Shown here: positions 29,826 through 40,005 of the stretch, piece by piece
Position numbering within the stretch: position 1 is the first letter of the stretch
Layout: the number at the start of each line of letters is the position of its first letter
DNA from: Cyanobium sp. Tous-M-B4
GTDB lineage: Bacteria > Cyanobacteriota > Cyanobacteriia > PCC-6307 > Cyanobiaceae
DNA: 64,000 nt
Assembly: GCF_024345395.1 (NCBI RefSeq)
Contig: NZ_JAGQBA010000006.1
Location: 157,373-221,372 of the forward strand
Direction: 5' to 3'
Translations under genes and position numbers: made by a program
Notes under the pieces: generated by a model
The model's input: the letters and a program-made list of their open reading frames with translations, nothing else
Databases searched by the model: none
What the model was told of the DNA's origin: nothing

Positions 29826-30620
29826 TCATGATGGCGCAGTACCGGCTGCCAGGCCGGTGCGCAGCAGCCGGAAAGCCCGGGGTTTGCGGCTGAGATGCTC
29901 CTGGCACCAGTGTTCCACCAGTTCCAGCAGGTGCAGCCATACCGGCAGGGGGCCCATCAGTTCGCCATCGCGCCGGCGGGGCAGGTTGGGCCGCAGCAGC
30001 CGTTGCAGCAGGGCCAGTTCGGATGCATTGAGCACTACCCGTGCCCCCGGCACGCCTCCGATCACCAACCCCTCGCTCGGCACCAAGCTGCAGCGCCAAT
30101 CCCAATCGCCCACGGGCGGATCCAGGGGCTCGCCGCTGCGGCTGCAGCAGCCCAGGGGTAAGGCGTAGCCGCCAAGGGCCAGCAGGTGGACGCTGCCCTG
30201 CACCGCGATTGCCAAGGCTTCTAGGTCGCAGCTTCGCTCCCGCACCAGGGCGTCGAGGCGGCCTAGCTGCATCAGTAGGTCGCCCAGGATGCCGGCGGAG
30301 GGTGCGTCGCTTGGCACCAGGGCCAGACAGAGCTCCATCAGGGCCTGGGCGGCGGCGAGGGCCTCCAGCTGCTGGGCCAGGCCGCTGTAGCTGCGCAGCA
30401 CTTTCAGTTGACGCACCCGCCTCAGGCCGCTGCGACCGCCCACCTGCAGGCGTAGATGGCTCAGGGGCACGGCGGCGGCCAGGCTGCTGCGGGGTCTGCG
30501 CGCCCCCGGCACGGCCAGCCGCACCACCCCCTCCTCGTCGCTGAGCAGGGTAAGCAGCCTGTCGTTTTCGCCCAGGGGCCGGCAGCTCAGCGCCAACCCT
30601 TCGAGGCTTTGCTCCGGCAC
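29826..30620 (-). CDS. recO: DNA repair protein RecO
   Basis: RecO helps load RecA on SSB-coated gaps in the RecFOR pathway. The GTG at 30620 (V/M-PEQSLEGLALSCRPLGEND) fits the N-terminal OB-fold, which begins 'x-x-G-i-V-L-x-x-r-x-x-g-E-x-D-x-i' in relatives. RLTV-like strands and RVRQLKVLRSYSGLA follow. The C-terminal helical domain contains a modest Cys motif. The longer upstream frame overlaps deoC and is rejected. It is 264 residues long and 7 nt downstream of deoC. Confidence 0.88.
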   Translation of the reverse strand: MPEQSLEGLALSCRPLGENDRLLTLLSDEEGVVRLAVPGARRPRSSLAAAVPLSHLRLQVGGRSGLRRVRQLKVLRSYSGLAQQLEALAAAQALMELCLALVPSDAPSAGILGDLLMQLGRLDALVRERSCDLEALAIAVQGSVHLLALGGYALPLGCCSRSGEPLDPPVGDWDWRCSLVPSEGLVIGGVPGARVVLNASELALLQRLLRPNLPRRRDGELMGPLPVWLHLLELVEHWCQEHLSRKPRAFRLLRTGLAAGTAPS

Positions 30621-30627
30621 GGTTGCT

Positions 30628-31296
30628 TCAGCCCCGCATCGCCTGGGCCAGGGCCACGCCGCGGCTGGTGCCGAGCCGGGTGGCGCCAGCCTCCACCAGG
30701 GCAAGGGCATGCTCCAGGTTGGCGATGCCACCGGAGGCCTTGATGGCTGCCCGACCGCGGGCCAGCTGGCGCAGCTGTTCAATGTGGTCCACCGTTACCG
30801 CTGGCCCAAAGCCGCTGCCGCTTTTAAGGAAGCGGGCGCCGGCATCGATGCTGATCTCCACCAGCAGGGCCAGGGCGTCGGGATCGAGCCTGCCCACCTC
30901 CAGGATCACCTTCACCGGCAGGCCCAGCTCGCAGATGGCGGCGAGTTCGTCGTGGATCGGCGTGCTCTGGCGGTCCGCTAGGGCGCCGAAATCGGGCACC
31001 ACGTCCAGTTCGTCGGCCCCGGCCTCAGCCGCTGCCACCGCTTCGGCCAGCTTCACCGCCGCTGGCACGGCGCCGAAGGGGAAGCCCACCACGGCAATCA
31101 GCTGGGGGCTGGCGCCCTTGCCCTCAAGGGGCAGCTGCTCCCTGGCGCTGGCCACCCAGCGGGAGGCCACGCACACCCCGGCAAAGCCGAAATGGCGGGC
31201 TTCCTCGCAGCACTGGCGCACCGCGCTGCTGCCGTGGTGGGGATCCAGCAGGGCGTGGTCGATCAGGGGGGCTAGGTCTGGCCGGTCGGCGCTCAC
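30628..31296 (-). CDS. deoC: Deoxyribose-phosphate aldolase
   Basis: DeoC cleaves 2-deoxyribose-5-phosphate to glyceraldehyde-3-phosphate and acetaldehyde. The Schiff-base lysine lies in GARFLKSGSGFGP, and VVGFPFGAVPAAVKLAEA with DELDVVPDFGAL matches the family. It has 222 residues and starts with GTG at 31296, overlapping the hpf stop codon (GTGA). It forms a likely operon hpf-deoC-recO. Confidence 0.94.
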   Translation of the reverse strand: MSADRPDLAPLIDHALLDPHHGSSAVRQCCEEARHFGFAGVCVASRWVASAREQLPLEGKGASPQLIAVVGFPFGAVPAAVKLAEAVAAAEAGADELDVVPDFGALADRQSTPIHDELAAICELGLPVKVILEVGRLDPDALALLVEISIDAGARFLKSGSGFGPAVTVDHIEQLRQLARGRAAIKASGGIANLEHALALVEAGATRLGTSRGVALAQAMRG

Positions 31297-31883
31297 GCGT
31301 CTTTGGCCTGGATTACCCCGAAGCCGCCATGGTTGCGGTGATAAACCACCTGGATCTGGCCACTTTCGGCGTCGCGGAAGACGTAGAAGTCGTGGTCGAT
31401 CAGCTCCAGCTGGTGCAGGGCATCATCGATGCTCATCGAGGGCATGTCGTAGTACTTACGCCGCACACCCCGGTTGGGCAGTTCGGGCTCCTTGCCGTCC
31501 ACCAAGGTGCTGCCGGGGGGCGGCAGATTGGCGGCGGCGCCGGCCTCCTCGTCGCGGGCGGAGCGGTGCACCGGCCCCTGCTCCTGCTCCTGGATACGGT
31601 CCTTGTAGCGGTGCAGCTGGCGGCTGAGCTTGCTAGCCACCAGGTCGATGCTGGCGTAGAGGTTGTCGCTGCGCTCTTGGGCTCGGATCACGGTGCCATT
31701 GGCAAACATCGTGACTTCAACCGTTTGCTGCGGCACCCGGGGATTGCGGGCCACCGACAGGTGCACATCGGCCTCTTTAACGAGGCCCTCAAAGTGGTGA
31801 ATGGCGCGGGTCAGCTTGGTTTCGGTGTACTCCCGAATGGCGGGAGTGACGTCAAGATTGCGGCCATGGATCAGCAGTTTCAT
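31293..31883 (-). CDS. hpf: Long-form ribosome hibernation factor (LrtA/HPF)
   Basis: A 196-residue ribosome hibernation factor; the cyanobacterial form is known as light-repressed transcript A (LrtA). The N-terminal domain MKLLIHGRNLDVTPAIREYT binds the decoding site. After a linker, the C-terminal dimerisation domain runs from VRRKYYDMPSMSIDDALHQL to YVFRDAESGQIQVVYHR. Long HPF promotes 100S ribosome dimers. The ATG at 31883 is chosen over an upstream frame that lies in the short divergent gap to lipB. Repression by light, as reported for the family, cannot be judged from the sequence. Confidence 0.95.
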   Translation of the reverse strand: MKLLIHGRNLDVTPAIREYTETKLTRAIHHFEGLVKEADVHLSVARNPRVPQQTVEVTMFANGTVIRAQERSDNLYASIDLVASKLSRQLHRYKDRIQEQEQGPVHRSARDEEAGAAANLPPPGSTLVDGKEPELPNRGVRRKYYDMPSMSIDDALHQLELIDHDFYVFRDAESGQIQVVYHRNHGGFGVIQAKDA

Positions 31884-31934
31884 CAGATGGCAACCGCCTC
31901 CGGTGCTCTGGTGCACCAACGCTAAGAACGGCTT

Positions 31935-32618
31935 GTGATATCAACCAACCTCGATGCAATCCTTTTTGAAGCGACGGTTCCGGTGCCGTTTGAACGGGCC
32001 TGGGCGGCCCAGCGCCAGCTGCAGCAGCGGCTGCTGGACCATCCCGAGGGGCCTGACAGCGTGCTCCTGCTTGAGCATGAGCCCTGCTACACCCTGGGCC
32101 GAGGCGCATCGGAGGCCTTTCTGAGCTTCGATCCCGCCGCACCGCCCCTGCCCCTGCATCGCATTGACCGCGGCGGCGAGGTGACCCACCACGCCCCGGG
32201 CCAGTTGGTGCTCTACCCGGTGCTCAATTTGCAGCGCCACGGCGCTGACCTGCACCTGTACCTGCGCCAACTTGAGCAGGTGGTGATCGATGTGCTGGCG
32301 GGTCTGGATTTGCAGGGCGAGCGGATCGATGGGCTCACCGGGGTGTGGCTGGAGGGCCGCAAGCTGGCGGCGATCGGTGTGGGGGCGCGGCGCTGGATCA
32401 GCCAGCACGGCCTGGCCTTGAATGTGGATTGCGACCTGGCTGGTTTTGCGGCAGTGGTGCCCTGCGGACTCGCTGATCGGCCCGTGGGGCGTCTGGTGGA
32501 TTGGCGGCCGCAGCTCAACACCCAGCAGCTGCGCCGGCCATTGCTGGATGCTTTTGCCAGCCGTTTCGGCCTGGTGCTGCGGCCATCCAATCCCCAGGAC
32601 GGGATGTTCCAGCTGTGA
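31935..32618 (+). CDS. lipB: Lipoyl(octanoyl) transferase
   Basis: LipB moves octanoate from ACP to lipoyl domains, the first step of protein lipoylation. The signature [21 protein letters not shown] (seen in parts) and the Lys of [17 protein letters not shown] are present. It has 227 residues from a GTG at 31935. The pdhC gene 4 kb downstream encodes a lipoylated E2 subunit, a natural client. The transporter fusion gene begins inside its stop codon (GTGA at 32615). Confidence 0.95.
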   Translation: MISTNLDAILFEATVPVPFERAWAAQRQLQQRLLDHPEGPDSVLLLEHEPCYTLGRGASEAFLSFDPAAPPLPLHRIDRGGEVTHHAPGQLVLYPVLNLQRHGADLHLYLRQLEQVVIDVLAGLDLQGERIDGLTGVWLEGRKLAAIGVGARRWISQHGLALNVDCDLAGFAAVVPCGLADRPVGRLVDWRPQLNTQQLRRPLLDAFASRFGLVLRPSNPQDGMFQL

Positions 32619-34189
32619 CTGCTGAGCTGGCCAGGGAAATTGTTTTCCGCAGCGGCGAACACCTTGTTCTGGTGACTTCCAGTGTGGCGCTGGCCCTGCT
32701 GATTGCCCTGCCCCTTGGTCTGGCGATTCAGGCGCACCCCCGCTGGCGCCGCCTGGTGCTGGGGCTGGCCAATGCCGTGCAGACCATCCCCAGCCTGGCG
32801 ATATTCGGCTTGTTGCTGACTGTGCCCCTGCTCGGTGGCATCGGCTCCACGCCGGCCGTGGTGGCCCTGACCCTCTACGCCTTGCTGCCCCTGCTGCGCG
32901 GACTGCTCACCGGGCTCCAACAGGTTCCGCCTGGGCTCAAGCAGGCCGGGCAGGCATTGGGTCTCAGTGGCGGCCAGGTGCTGCGCTACGTGGAGCTGCC
33001 GCTGGCCCTGCCCAGCCTGATGGCGGGCCTGCGGGTGGCTGCCGTGATCGCCGTGGGGGTGGCCACGATCGGCGCGGCGATTGGTGCCGGTGGGCTGGGG
33101 GTATTCATCTTCCGGGGCATCGCCACGGTGAACAACACCCTGCTGCTGGCCGGGGCCCTGCCGGCGGCGGCCATTGCTCTGGCTGCCGATGCTTGTCTGG
33201 GAGCCCTAGAGAATCACCTAGTCCAGGGGACGGGGCAGCCCCTTCAAAGGTCACGGCTATGGCTAGGGATCCGGGAGTGGCTCCGGCGGCGGTGGGCCCT
33301 GGCGGCGGCCCTGACCGGCGCGGCCCTGCTTGCCGTCGTCCTCGGCTGGCATCAGCTGGCCCCTCCAGGCCCTGCTGGCTCGGTGGTGATCGGGGCCAAG
33401 GGTTTCACCGAACAGCAGTTGCTTGGTGAACTGCTGGCCCAGGAGATTGAAGAACTCACTTCGCTGCAGGTGCGGCGCGAATTCAGCCTCGGCAGCACCT
33501 TTCTTTGCCATGAAGCCGTGCGCCAGGGCCGGGTCGATGGCTACGTCGAATACACCGGCACGGCCTGGTCGGCGATCCTCAAGCAGCCCTCGGGACCCGG
33601 CGCCAGCGACCGGGCCAGCCTCTGGAGCCGCGCTCGCCGGCTTTATGCCGAGCGCTACGGGCTGAGGATGTTCCCCTCGCTTGGCTTCGAGAACACCTTT
33701 GCGATTTTGATCCGCCAAGCCCAGGGGCAGCAACGCGGGCTCCGCACCATCAGCCAGGCGGTGCAGCCCGCCCGCCGATGGCGGGCGGCCTTCGGCTACG
33801 AGTTTCTTAACCGGGGCGATGGCTACCCGGGGCTGGCCAGCCGCTATGGCCTGCGTTTCGCTGCGCCGCCCACGGCCATGGATCTGGGCCTTACCTACCG
33901 GGCCCTGGCCGACGGCCGGGTGGATCTGATTGCAGGAGATAGCACCAGCGGCCTGATTCCCTCCCTGAAGTTGCAGGTGCTGCTGGACGACCGCCATTAC
34001 TTCCCCGCCTATGACGCGGTGCCCGTGTTCAACGCCGCAAGCCTGGAGCGCCATCCGGAGCTGGTGCCGGTGCTGGAGAACCTGGCGGGCCGCCTCTCGG
34101 CAGCCACCATGCAACAGCTCAATGCTGCGGTGGATCTGGACCACCAGAGCCCCGAACTGGTGGTGCGCCGCTGGCGGCAGGATCACTGA
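32615..34189 (+). CDS. Osmoprotectant/betaine ABC transporter: permease fused to substrate-binding protein
   Basis: A 524-residue fusion. Residues ~1-200 form an OpuBB/ProW-type permease with about five to six membrane helices and the EAA-like loop [23 protein letters not shown]. After one further membrane helix (~225-250), residues ~260-524 form an OpuAC/ProX-type binding protein ([52 protein letters not shown]). Such fusions import glycine betaine, choline or related osmolytes. The GTG at 32615 overlaps the lipB stop. No ATP-binding subunit lies on either side, so the ATPase must be encoded elsewhere. Confidence 0.92.
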   Translation: MTAELAREIVFRSGEHLVLVTSSVALALLIALPLGLAIQAHPRWRRLVLGLANAVQTIPSLAIFGLLLTVPLLGGIGSTPAVVALTLYALLPLLRGLLTGLQQVPPGLKQAGQALGLSGGQVLRYVELPLALPSLMAGLRVAAVIAVGVATIGAAIGAGGLGVFIFRGIATVNNTLLLAGALPAAAIALAADACLGALENHLVQGTGQPLQRSRLWLGIREWLRRRWALAAALTGAALLAVVLGWHQLAPPGPAGSVVIGAKGFTEQQLLGELLAQEIEELTSLQVRREFSLGSTFLCHEAVRQGRVDGYVEYTGTAWSAILKQPSGPGASDRASLWSRARRLYAERYGLRMFPSLGFENTFAILIRQAQGQQRGLRTISQAVQPARRWRAAFGYEFLNRGDGYPGLASRYGLRFAAPPTAMDLGLTYRALADGRVDLIAGDSTSGLIPSLKLQVLLDDRHYFPAYDAVPVFNAASLERHPELVPVLENLAGRLSAATMQQLNAAVDLDHQSPELVVRRWRQDH

Positions 34190-34227
34190 CCAGTCCCCTC
34201 CCTTGCAGGCTGGCGTGCGCCCCAGGG

Positions 34228-36180
34228 GTGTTAACACTGCTGCCAAGCCCTACCGCTTCCACCGCCGTGGCCCGCGCCGCCTCCCCCGCTGAAATCCATT
34301 GGAGCGGCAGTCGCCGCGATCGCCAGGCCCTGGCCCAGCGCGCCGACTGGAGCGGTCTCACCGGCCTGGAGCAGCTCTGGCCAGTGCTGGCGGCGCGCCA
34401 CGGCGATGCCCTGGCCCTGGAGGCTCCCCATGCGGTCACGCCCGAGCAGCTCAGTTACCGCCAGCTGCAGCAGCGCATTGAGCAGGCCGCGGCGGCCTTT
34501 GCCGGCCTGGGCGTGGGCGCTGGCGATGTGGTGGCCCTGTTTGCCGAAAACGGTCCCCGCTGGCTGCAGGCCGACCAGGGGCTGATGCGGGCTGGGGCCG
34601 CTGATGCGGTGCGGGGCAGCGCCGCTCCTGTGGAGGAGCTGCTCTACATCCTTGAAGATTCCGGCGCTTGCGGCCTGGTGGTGGAGTCGGCGTCCCTGCT
34701 GGCCAAGCTGAACCTCTCCCCTGAGGCAAGGGCGCGCTTGCGCTTTGTGGTGCTGTTGGAGGGGGAGCGGGATGGGGGGGCGGAGCCAGGGCCCTGTTTC
34801 AGTTGGGGCGAACTGCTCGAGCGCGGGGCGGCGGCGTTGGCCTGCGGCACGCCGGCCCCGCCACCACCGGCTGCTGGGGCCCGCCTCGCCACGATTTTGT
34901 ACACCTCTGGCACCACGGGGCAGCCCAAGGGCGTGCCCCTGAGCCACGCCAACCTGCTGCACCAGCTGCGCCACCTGGGAGTGGCCGTGGCACCCAAGCC
35001 GGGTGACCGGGTGGTGAGCGTGCTGCCGATCTGGCACTCCTATGAGCGCAGCGCTGAGTATTTCCTTCTGGCCTGTGGCTGCCGCCAGACCTACACAACC
35101 CTCAAGCAGCTGCGCGCCGACCTGCAGCGGGTAAAGCCCCACTACTTGATCAGCGTGCCGCGCCTGTGGGAGGCCTTGCTCTCTGGCTTTGACGACGCCC
35201 TGGCGGCCATGCCGGCCTCGCGCCAGCGGTTACTGGGCGCGGCCCTGGCCAACAGCCGCGCTTTTGGCCGCCGCCGCCGCCAGGCCCTCGATCTCACCCT
35301 GCGCCCTGAAGGGGTGTTGTCTCGGTTATGGGCGGCCGGCTTGGCCTTGCTGCGCTGGCCCCTGCACCGGCTGGCGGCGGCCTTGCTTTGGCCGAAGCTG
35401 CGCCAGCAGCTGGTGGGCGGCCGCCTGCGCACTGCCATCAGCGGTGGCGGCGCCCTGGCCATGCACGTGGATGGCTTCTTCGAGGCCATCGGCATCGAGC
35501 TGCTGGTGGGCTACGGCCTCACCGAAACCAGTCCCGTGCTCACCTGCCGGCGCCGTTGGGCCAACCGCCGCGGCAGCGCCGGCCAGCCCCTGGCGGGCAC
35601 CAGCCTGCGGATCGTTGATCCCGAATCCGGCGAGCTGCTGGCCCTGGGGCAGCGGGGCCGGGTGCTGGCTCGCGGCCCCCAGGTGATGGCGGGCTACTGG
35701 GGCAAGCCGGAGGCCAGCGCAGCCGTGCTTGACGGCGAAGGCTGGTTTGACACCGGCGATCTGGGCCACCTGCTGCCCGATGGCTCCCTGGTGCTCACGG
35801 GCCGGGCCAAGGACACGATCGTGCTCAGCAGCGGCGAAAACATTGAGCCCGGCCCCCTCGAGGAGGCCTTGGTGGCCAGCCCCTTGATCGAGCAGGTGCT
35901 GGTGGTGGGCCAGGACCGCAAGCAGCTCGGCGCCCTGGTGGTGCCCAAGGAGGCTGCGGAGTCAAGCGATCTGGCCCTGTTGCGGGCTCTGACGCGAGAG
36001 TGCAATCGGCTGCTGGCCGCCCGCCCCGGCTCCCGTCCCGACGAACGCCTCTGCGGTGTGGCCTTGGTGGAGCCATTCACCCTCGATAACGGTCTGCTCA
36101 CCCAGACCCTCAAGCAGCGCCGCGACCGGATTACGGCCCGCGACGCTGCGGCGATTGAGGCGATCTACGCACCCCGCTGA
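34228..36180 (+). CDS. AMP-dependent long-chain acyl-CoA / acyl-ACP synthetase
   Basis: A 650-residue adenylate-forming enzyme. The AMP-binding motif ILYTSGTTGQPKGVPLSH, the motif YGLTETSPVL, the hinge FDTGDLG and the catalytic-Lys end LDNGLLTQTLKQRRDRI are all visible. In cyanobacteria the single long-chain member usually works as acyl-ACP synthetase (Aas), recycling free fatty acids released from membranes; that narrower role is inference. The GTG at 34228 opens the frame, but a GTG at 34267 (VARAASPAEIHW) may be the true start. The permease fusion gene ends 38 nt upstream. Confidence 0.92.
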   Translation: MLTLLPSPTASTAVARAASPAEIHWSGSRRDRQALAQRADWSGLTGLEQLWPVLAARHGDALALEAPHAVTPEQLSYRQLQQRIEQAAAAFAGLGVGAGDVVALFAENGPRWLQADQGLMRAGAADAVRGSAAPVEELLYILEDSGACGLVVESASLLAKLNLSPEARARLRFVVLLEGERDGGAEPGPCFSWGELLERGAAALACGTPAPPPPAAGARLATILYTSGTTGQPKGVPLSHANLLHQLRHLGVAVAPKPGDRVVSVLPIWHSYERSAEYFLLACGCRQTYTTLKQLRADLQRVKPHYLISVPRLWEALLSGFDDALAAMPASRQRLLGAALANSRAFGRRRRQALDLTLRPEGVLSRLWAAGLALLRWPLHRLAAALLWPKLRQQLVGGRLRTAISGGGALAMHVDGFFEAIGIELLVGYGLTETSPVLTCRRRWANRRGSAGQPLAGTSLRIVDPESGELLALGQRGRVLARGPQVMAGYWGKPEASAAVLDGEGWFDTGDLGHLLPDGSLVLTGRAKDTIVLSSGENIEPGPLEEALVASPLIEQVLVVGQDRKQLGALVVPKEAAESSDLALLRALTRECNRLLAARPGSRPDERLCGVALVEPFTLDNGLLTQTLKQRRDRITARDAAAIEAIYAPR

Positions 36181-36261
36181 CCCTTGTGGGTGCGGTGCGG
36201 CGAACCGGCGGTTGACCCCGGTGCGCCCTGCTGACAGCCTGGGCGCTGCTTTGCTCCCCCC

Positions 36262-36702
36262 ATGGCTGACGGCTCCCTCACGATCAAGCGCACTATCACC
36301 GTGCGTGCCGTGGTTACTCCCCGTTGGAAGGAGGACGCCGAGCGAGAGCTAAGCAATGCCATCGCCAATGTCGACGCCCAGCTGTCCCAGCTAGAGCAGG
36401 AGGGTCAGCAGCTGGTAGACGAAATCCGCCGCCAGAGCGCCAACCCCCTCGACCCCCGGGTGCAGGAGCAGGTGGCTTCAGTGCAGCAGCAGGTGGCGGC
36501 AAAGCGCGCCGAGCTTGAGGAGCAGAAGCGTCAGATGCTGGAGCAGCAGCGCCAGGTACGCGAATTGGAAATGGAGCAGATCGTGGAGCAAGGCCAGATC
36601 GAGAGCGTCTGCGATGTGCAGGTGGGCGACAACCTGGTTGAGAAGCTGCAGGCGGCTGTGCTGGTGCGCGATGGCGTGATCGAGGCCATCGAAGCCGGCT
36701 GA
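36262..36702 (+). CDS. YlqD-like coiled-coil protein
   Basis: A 146-residue protein with an N-terminal beta segment (LTIKRTITVRAVVTPRW), then a long coiled coil rich in Gln and Glu (about residues 30-105), and a C-terminal beta segment (CDVQVGDNLVEKLQAAVLVRDG). This layout is that of the YlqD family (PF11068) found in Firmicutes and cyanobacteria. The function is unknown. It stands 51 nt before pdhC and may be co-transcribed with it. Confidence 0.85.
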   Translation: MADGSLTIKRTITVRAVVTPRWKEDAERELSNAIANVDAQLSQLEQEGQQLVDEIRRQSANPLDPRVQEQVASVQQQVAAKRAELEEQKRQMLEQQRQVRELEMEQIVEQGQIESVCDVQVGDNLVEKLQAAVLVRDGVIEAIEAG

Positions 36703-36753
36703 TCCCCCTGGCGGGAGCCGCGTAAAATCAGCCCATTACACGGCAGACCTCCG

Positions 36754-38118
36754 TTGGCCACCCACGAAATCTTCATGCCGGCCCTCTCCTCCACCATGAC
36801 GGAGGGCAAAATCGTGGAGTGGCTCAAGCAGCCAGGCGACAAGGTTGAGCGCGGGGAGTCCGTGCTGGTCGTCGAATCGGATAAGGCCGATATGGATGTG
36901 GAGTCCTTCAACGAGGGCTACCTAGCGGCTGTGTTGATGCCTGCAGGCGGCACGGCGCCGGTGGGCGAAACAATTGGCCTGATCGTCGAAACCGAGGCTG
37001 AGATTGCCGAGGTGGCAGCCAAGGCCCCAGCTGCACCTGCTGTCGCCCCAGCACCAGCTGCTGCCCCAGCGCCTGCGGCCGCCACCCCAACTCCTGCTCC
37101 CGCAGCACCCGTAACCCAACCTCCTGCCCCGTTGACACCCGCTGCTCCGGCTATTGCTGTGGCGGCTCCGGTGGTGGCTCCCGCGTCGACGGCCAGCGGC
37201 CGGGTGGTGGCCTCGCCGCGGGCCAAGAAGCTTGCCTCCCAATTGGGTGTCGATCTGGGTGCCCTGCGCGGCAGCGGTCCCCACGGCCGCGTCCAGGCGG
37301 AAGACGTGATGGCTGCCACCGGTCAGCCGATCACGGTGCCGCGGGTTGCCGAGGGTTCAGGCCCCGCCTCCGCACCTGCAGTTGGCAATGGTGCAGCCGC
37401 GCCTGCCCCAGCTCCCGCCGGCGATGCCTTCGGCCGGCCCGGCGAGAGCGTGGGTTTCAACACGCTGCAAAACGCGGTTAACCGCAACATGGTCGCCAGC
37501 CTGGCGGTGCCCTGTTTCCGGGTGGGATACACAATCACCACCACCAAGCTCGACGCTTTCTACAAGCAGGTGAAGCCCAAGGGCGTCACGATGACCGCCC
37601 TGCTCGCCAAGGCCGTGGGCGTGGTGCTGGCCCGCCATCCCCAGGTAAACGCCGCCACCAGCGCCGATGGCAGTGCCATGGCTTTCCCCGCATCAGTGAA
37701 TGTGGCCGTGGCCGTAGCCATGGAAGACGGCGGTCTGATCACCCCGGTGCTGGCCAACGCCGACAAGACCGATATCTATGCCATGGCCCGCAACTGGGCC
37801 GATCTGGTGGCGCGGGCCCGCAGCAAGCAGCTCCAACCCGAGGAATACAGCACCGGCACCTTCACCCTCTCCAACCTGGGCATGTTTGGTGTGGATCGCT
37901 TCGATGCAATCCTGCCCCCAGGCACCGGCGCCATCCTGGCGGTGGCCGCCTCCCGGCCCGCTGTGGTGGCAGGTAAAGACGGCTCGATTCGGGTGGCCAA
38001 TCAAATGCAGGTGAATCTCACCTGCGACCACCGCACCATTTACGGCGCCCAAGCCGCCGCCTTCCTCAAGGATTTAGCTCAGCTGATCGAGACCAACCCC
38101 GAAAGCCTCGCTTTTTAA
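36754..38118 (+). CDS. pdhC: Pyruvate dehydrogenase E2, dihydrolipoamide acetyltransferase
   Basis: The E2 core of pyruvate dehydrogenase transfers the acetyl group from lipoamide to CoA. The 454-residue product has one lipoyl domain with the modified Lys in [13 protein letters not shown]. An Ala/Pro-rich flexible linker (~95-150) follows, then a peripheral-subunit binding domain ([20 protein letters not shown]) and a catalytic domain ending [20 protein letters not shown] with the active His and Asp. The start is TTG at 36754 ([15 protein letters not shown]); no ATG or GTG gives a complete lipoyl domain. queA follows after 7 nt. Confidence 0.95.
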   Translation: MATHEIFMPALSSTMTEGKIVEWLKQPGDKVERGESVLVVESDKADMDVESFNEGYLAAVLMPAGGTAPVGETIGLIVETEAEIAEVAAKAPAAPAVAPAPAAAPAPAAATPTPAPAAPVTQPPAPLTPAAPAIAVAAPVVAPASTASGRVVASPRAKKLASQLGVDLGALRGSGPHGRVQAEDVMAATGQPITVPRVAEGSGPASAPAVGNGAAAPAPAPAGDAFGRPGESVGFNTLQNAVNRNMVASLAVPCFRVGYTITTTKLDAFYKQVKPKGVTMTALLAKAVGVVLARHPQVNAATSADGSAMAFPASVNVAVAVAMEDGGLITPVLANADKTDIYAMARNWADLVARARSKQLQPEEYSTGTFTLSNLGMFGVDRFDAILPPGTGAILAVAASRPAVVAGKDGSIRVANQMQVNLTCDHRTIYGAQAAAFLKDLAQLIETNPESLAF

Positions 38119-38125
38119 GCCGGCC

Positions 38126-39253
38126 ATGGGTGGCGCTCCCGAGCAGCTCGATCTACGGCTCTCCAGCTACGACTTCCATCTGCCAGAGGAGCGCATCGCC
38201 CAGCGTCCCGTTGAGCCGCGCCATGCGGCGAGGCTGCTGGTGGTGGAGCGAGGGGAGGCTAGTCCTGCGCCCCAGGCTCGTCATTTGAGTGTCTGGGACC
38301 TGCAGCAAGAGCTGCGGCCCGGCGACCTACTGGTGGTAAATAACACCCGGGTGCTTCGGGCCCGCTTGGAGGCGCGCCGGCCCAGTGGCGGGGCAGTCGA
38401 GCTGCTGGTGCTCGAGCCTTGGCATGGCGGGCCGGCCCAGTGGCTTTGCTTGGCTAAACCCGCCAAGAAGCTCAAGCCTGGTGATTGGCTCGAGGTGGTG
38501 GCCGAAGGCCAGCCGCCGCTGCCGTTGCAGGTGCTTGGCAGCGACCCCGCTACGGGCGGGCGGATTGTGCAGTTTCCGGTGGAGTGCGCCGATGCGGCCG
38601 CATTGGAGCCGCTGCTGGTGCAGTACGGCGCTATCCCCCTGCCGCCCTATATCCACGAGCACGACGCCAGCGACAACGAGCGCTATCAGACCCGCTACGC
38701 CTCCCGGCCGGGAGCCGTAGCTGCCCCAACGGCGGGGCTGCATCTCAGCGACGAACTGCTGGCGGCGGTCCGCGCTCGAGGTGTAGAGCTGGCCACCACC
38801 ACGCTGCACGTGGGCCTGGGCACCTTTCGGCCTGTGGAAACGGAAGACCTAAGCCAACTCCAGCTGCACAGTGAGTGGGTGGAGGTGACCCCAGAGCTGG
38901 TGGCGGCGGTGGCCGCCTGCCGCGCCCGGGGCGGCCGGGTGATAGCCATCGGCACCACCTCGGTGCGCAGCCTCGAGGCGGTGGCCCAGCTGCATGGCGG
39001 TGAGCTGCGGCCCCATACGGGGCCGGTGAATTTGGTAATTCAGCCGGGCTACAGGTTTGCCGTGGTGCAGGGGCTGCTAACCAACTTCCACCTGCCTAAG
39101 AGCTCCTTGTTGCTACTGGTGAGTGCCCTGCTAGGCCGCGAGCGCCTTTTGGTTCTTTATGCCGAGGCGATTGAGCGCCAGTACCGCTTTTTTTCCTATG
39201 GCGATGCCATGTGGATTGCGCCGGAAGTAGTGCTCAGCTCAGCAAGGCCATAA
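38126..39253 (+). CDS. queA: S-adenosylmethionine:tRNA ribosyltransferase-isomerase
   Basis: QueA transfers and isomerises the ribosyl part of SAM onto preQ1-tRNA to form epoxyqueuosine. Family marks include [21 protein letters not shown] at the start (seen in parts), [14 protein letters not shown], the GLHLSDELL segment, [14 protein letters not shown] and [16 protein letters not shown] near the end. It has 375 residues, slightly longer than usual. Together with the queuosine precursor transporter at 3292 it shows that this strain modifies tRNA with queuosine. Confidence 0.96.
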   Translation: MGGAPEQLDLRLSSYDFHLPEERIAQRPVEPRHAARLLVVERGEASPAPQARHLSVWDLQQELRPGDLLVVNNTRVLRARLEARRPSGGAVELLVLEPWHGGPAQWLCLAKPAKKLKPGDWLEVVAEGQPPLPLQVLGSDPATGGRIVQFPVECADAAALEPLLVQYGAIPLPPYIHEHDASDNERYQTRYASRPGAVAAPTAGLHLSDELLAAVRARGVELATTTLHVGLGTFRPVETEDLSQLQLHSEWVEVTPELVAAVAACRARGGRVIAIGTTSVRSLEAVAQLHGGELRPHTGPVNLVIQPGYRFAVVQGLLTNFHLPKSSLLLLVSALLGRERLLVLYAEAIERQYRFFSYGDAMWIAPEVVLSSARP

Positions 39254-39256
39254 AAA

Positions 39257-39279
39257 AGCCCCCGGATTCGCCGGGGGCT
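39257..39279 (-). terminator. Rho-independent terminator of sodB
   Basis: AGCCCCCGG and CCGGGGGCT form a 9-bp stem with a 5-nt loop. On the minus strand it continues into a run of Ts (complement of A39252-39257), a complete terminator for sodB. On the plus strand no U-tract follows, so it does not serve queA well. Confidence 0.85.
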
Positions 39280-39317
39280 GAGCTCGCAGCAAGGAATTGC
39301 TGCTACGGGGGTGCGAC

Positions 39318-39917
39318 TCAGGCGGCGGCCAGATTGGCGGCTACGAAGTCCCAGTTCACCAGCTTCTCGAGGAAGGTGGTCATGTAGTCGGGACGGCGGT
39401 TCTGGTAGTCGAGGTAGTAGGCGTGCTCCCACACATCCATGGTGAGCAGGGCCTTCTGGCCGTGGGCCAGGGGTAGGTCGGCGTTCGCGGTCTTGGTGAC
39501 TTTCAGGGTGCCACCATCGAGCACCAGCCAGGCCCAGCCGCTACCGAACTGGGTGGCACCGGCGGTTTTGAACTGCTCGACGAAGGCCTCGTAGCTGCCG
39601 AAATCAGCATTGATCTTGTCGGCCAGGGCGCCGGTGGGCTGGCCACCACCACCAGGCTTCATGCACTGCCAATAGAAACTGTGGTTCCACACCTGGGCTG
39701 CGTTATTGAAAACGCCAGCCTTGCCAGCATCACCAGCCACTGCGGTGATGGTGTCTTCCAGGCTCTTGGCCTCAAGGTCGGTGCCAGCCACAAGGTTGTT
39801 GAGGTTGGTCACGTAGGCAGCGTGGTGCTTGCCGTGGTGAAACTCCAGGGTGGAGCGGGAGATGTTGGGCTCGAGCGCATCGAGGCCGTAGGGCAGCGCG
39901 GGCAGCGTGTGAGCCAT
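39318..39917 (-). CDS. sodB: Iron superoxide dismutase
   Basis: FeSOD dismutates superoxide in the cytoplasm. The four metal ligands are in LEFHHGKHHAAYV (first His), QVWNHSFYW (second His) and DVWEHAYYLDYQ (Asp and His). The Gln in AAQVWNHSFYW, together with GSGWAWLV, points to the Fe rather than the Mn type. The start at 39917 (MAHTLPALPYG) gives 199 residues and follows the family; the frame upstream overlaps the FKBP gene. It stands last in a minus-strand group after the FKBP and phasin-like genes. Confidence 0.96.
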   Translation of the reverse strand: MAHTLPALPYGLDALEPNISRSTLEFHHGKHHAAYVTNLNNLVAGTDLEAKSLEDTITAVAGDAGKAGVFNNAAQVWNHSFYWQCMKPGGGGQPTGALADKINADFGSYEAFVEQFKTAGATQFGSGWAWLVLDGGTLKVTKTANADLPLAHGQKALLTMDVWEHAYYLDYQNRRPDYMTTFLEKLVNWDFVAANLAAA

Positions 39918-40005
39918 GGAGAGGGAAAAGACGACGGGTTGGGCAGGAGGGGCGGCGCGCCAGCATCCAGCCAGAGCGCCCATCCTAACGATCCCCGCCC
40001 GCAGC

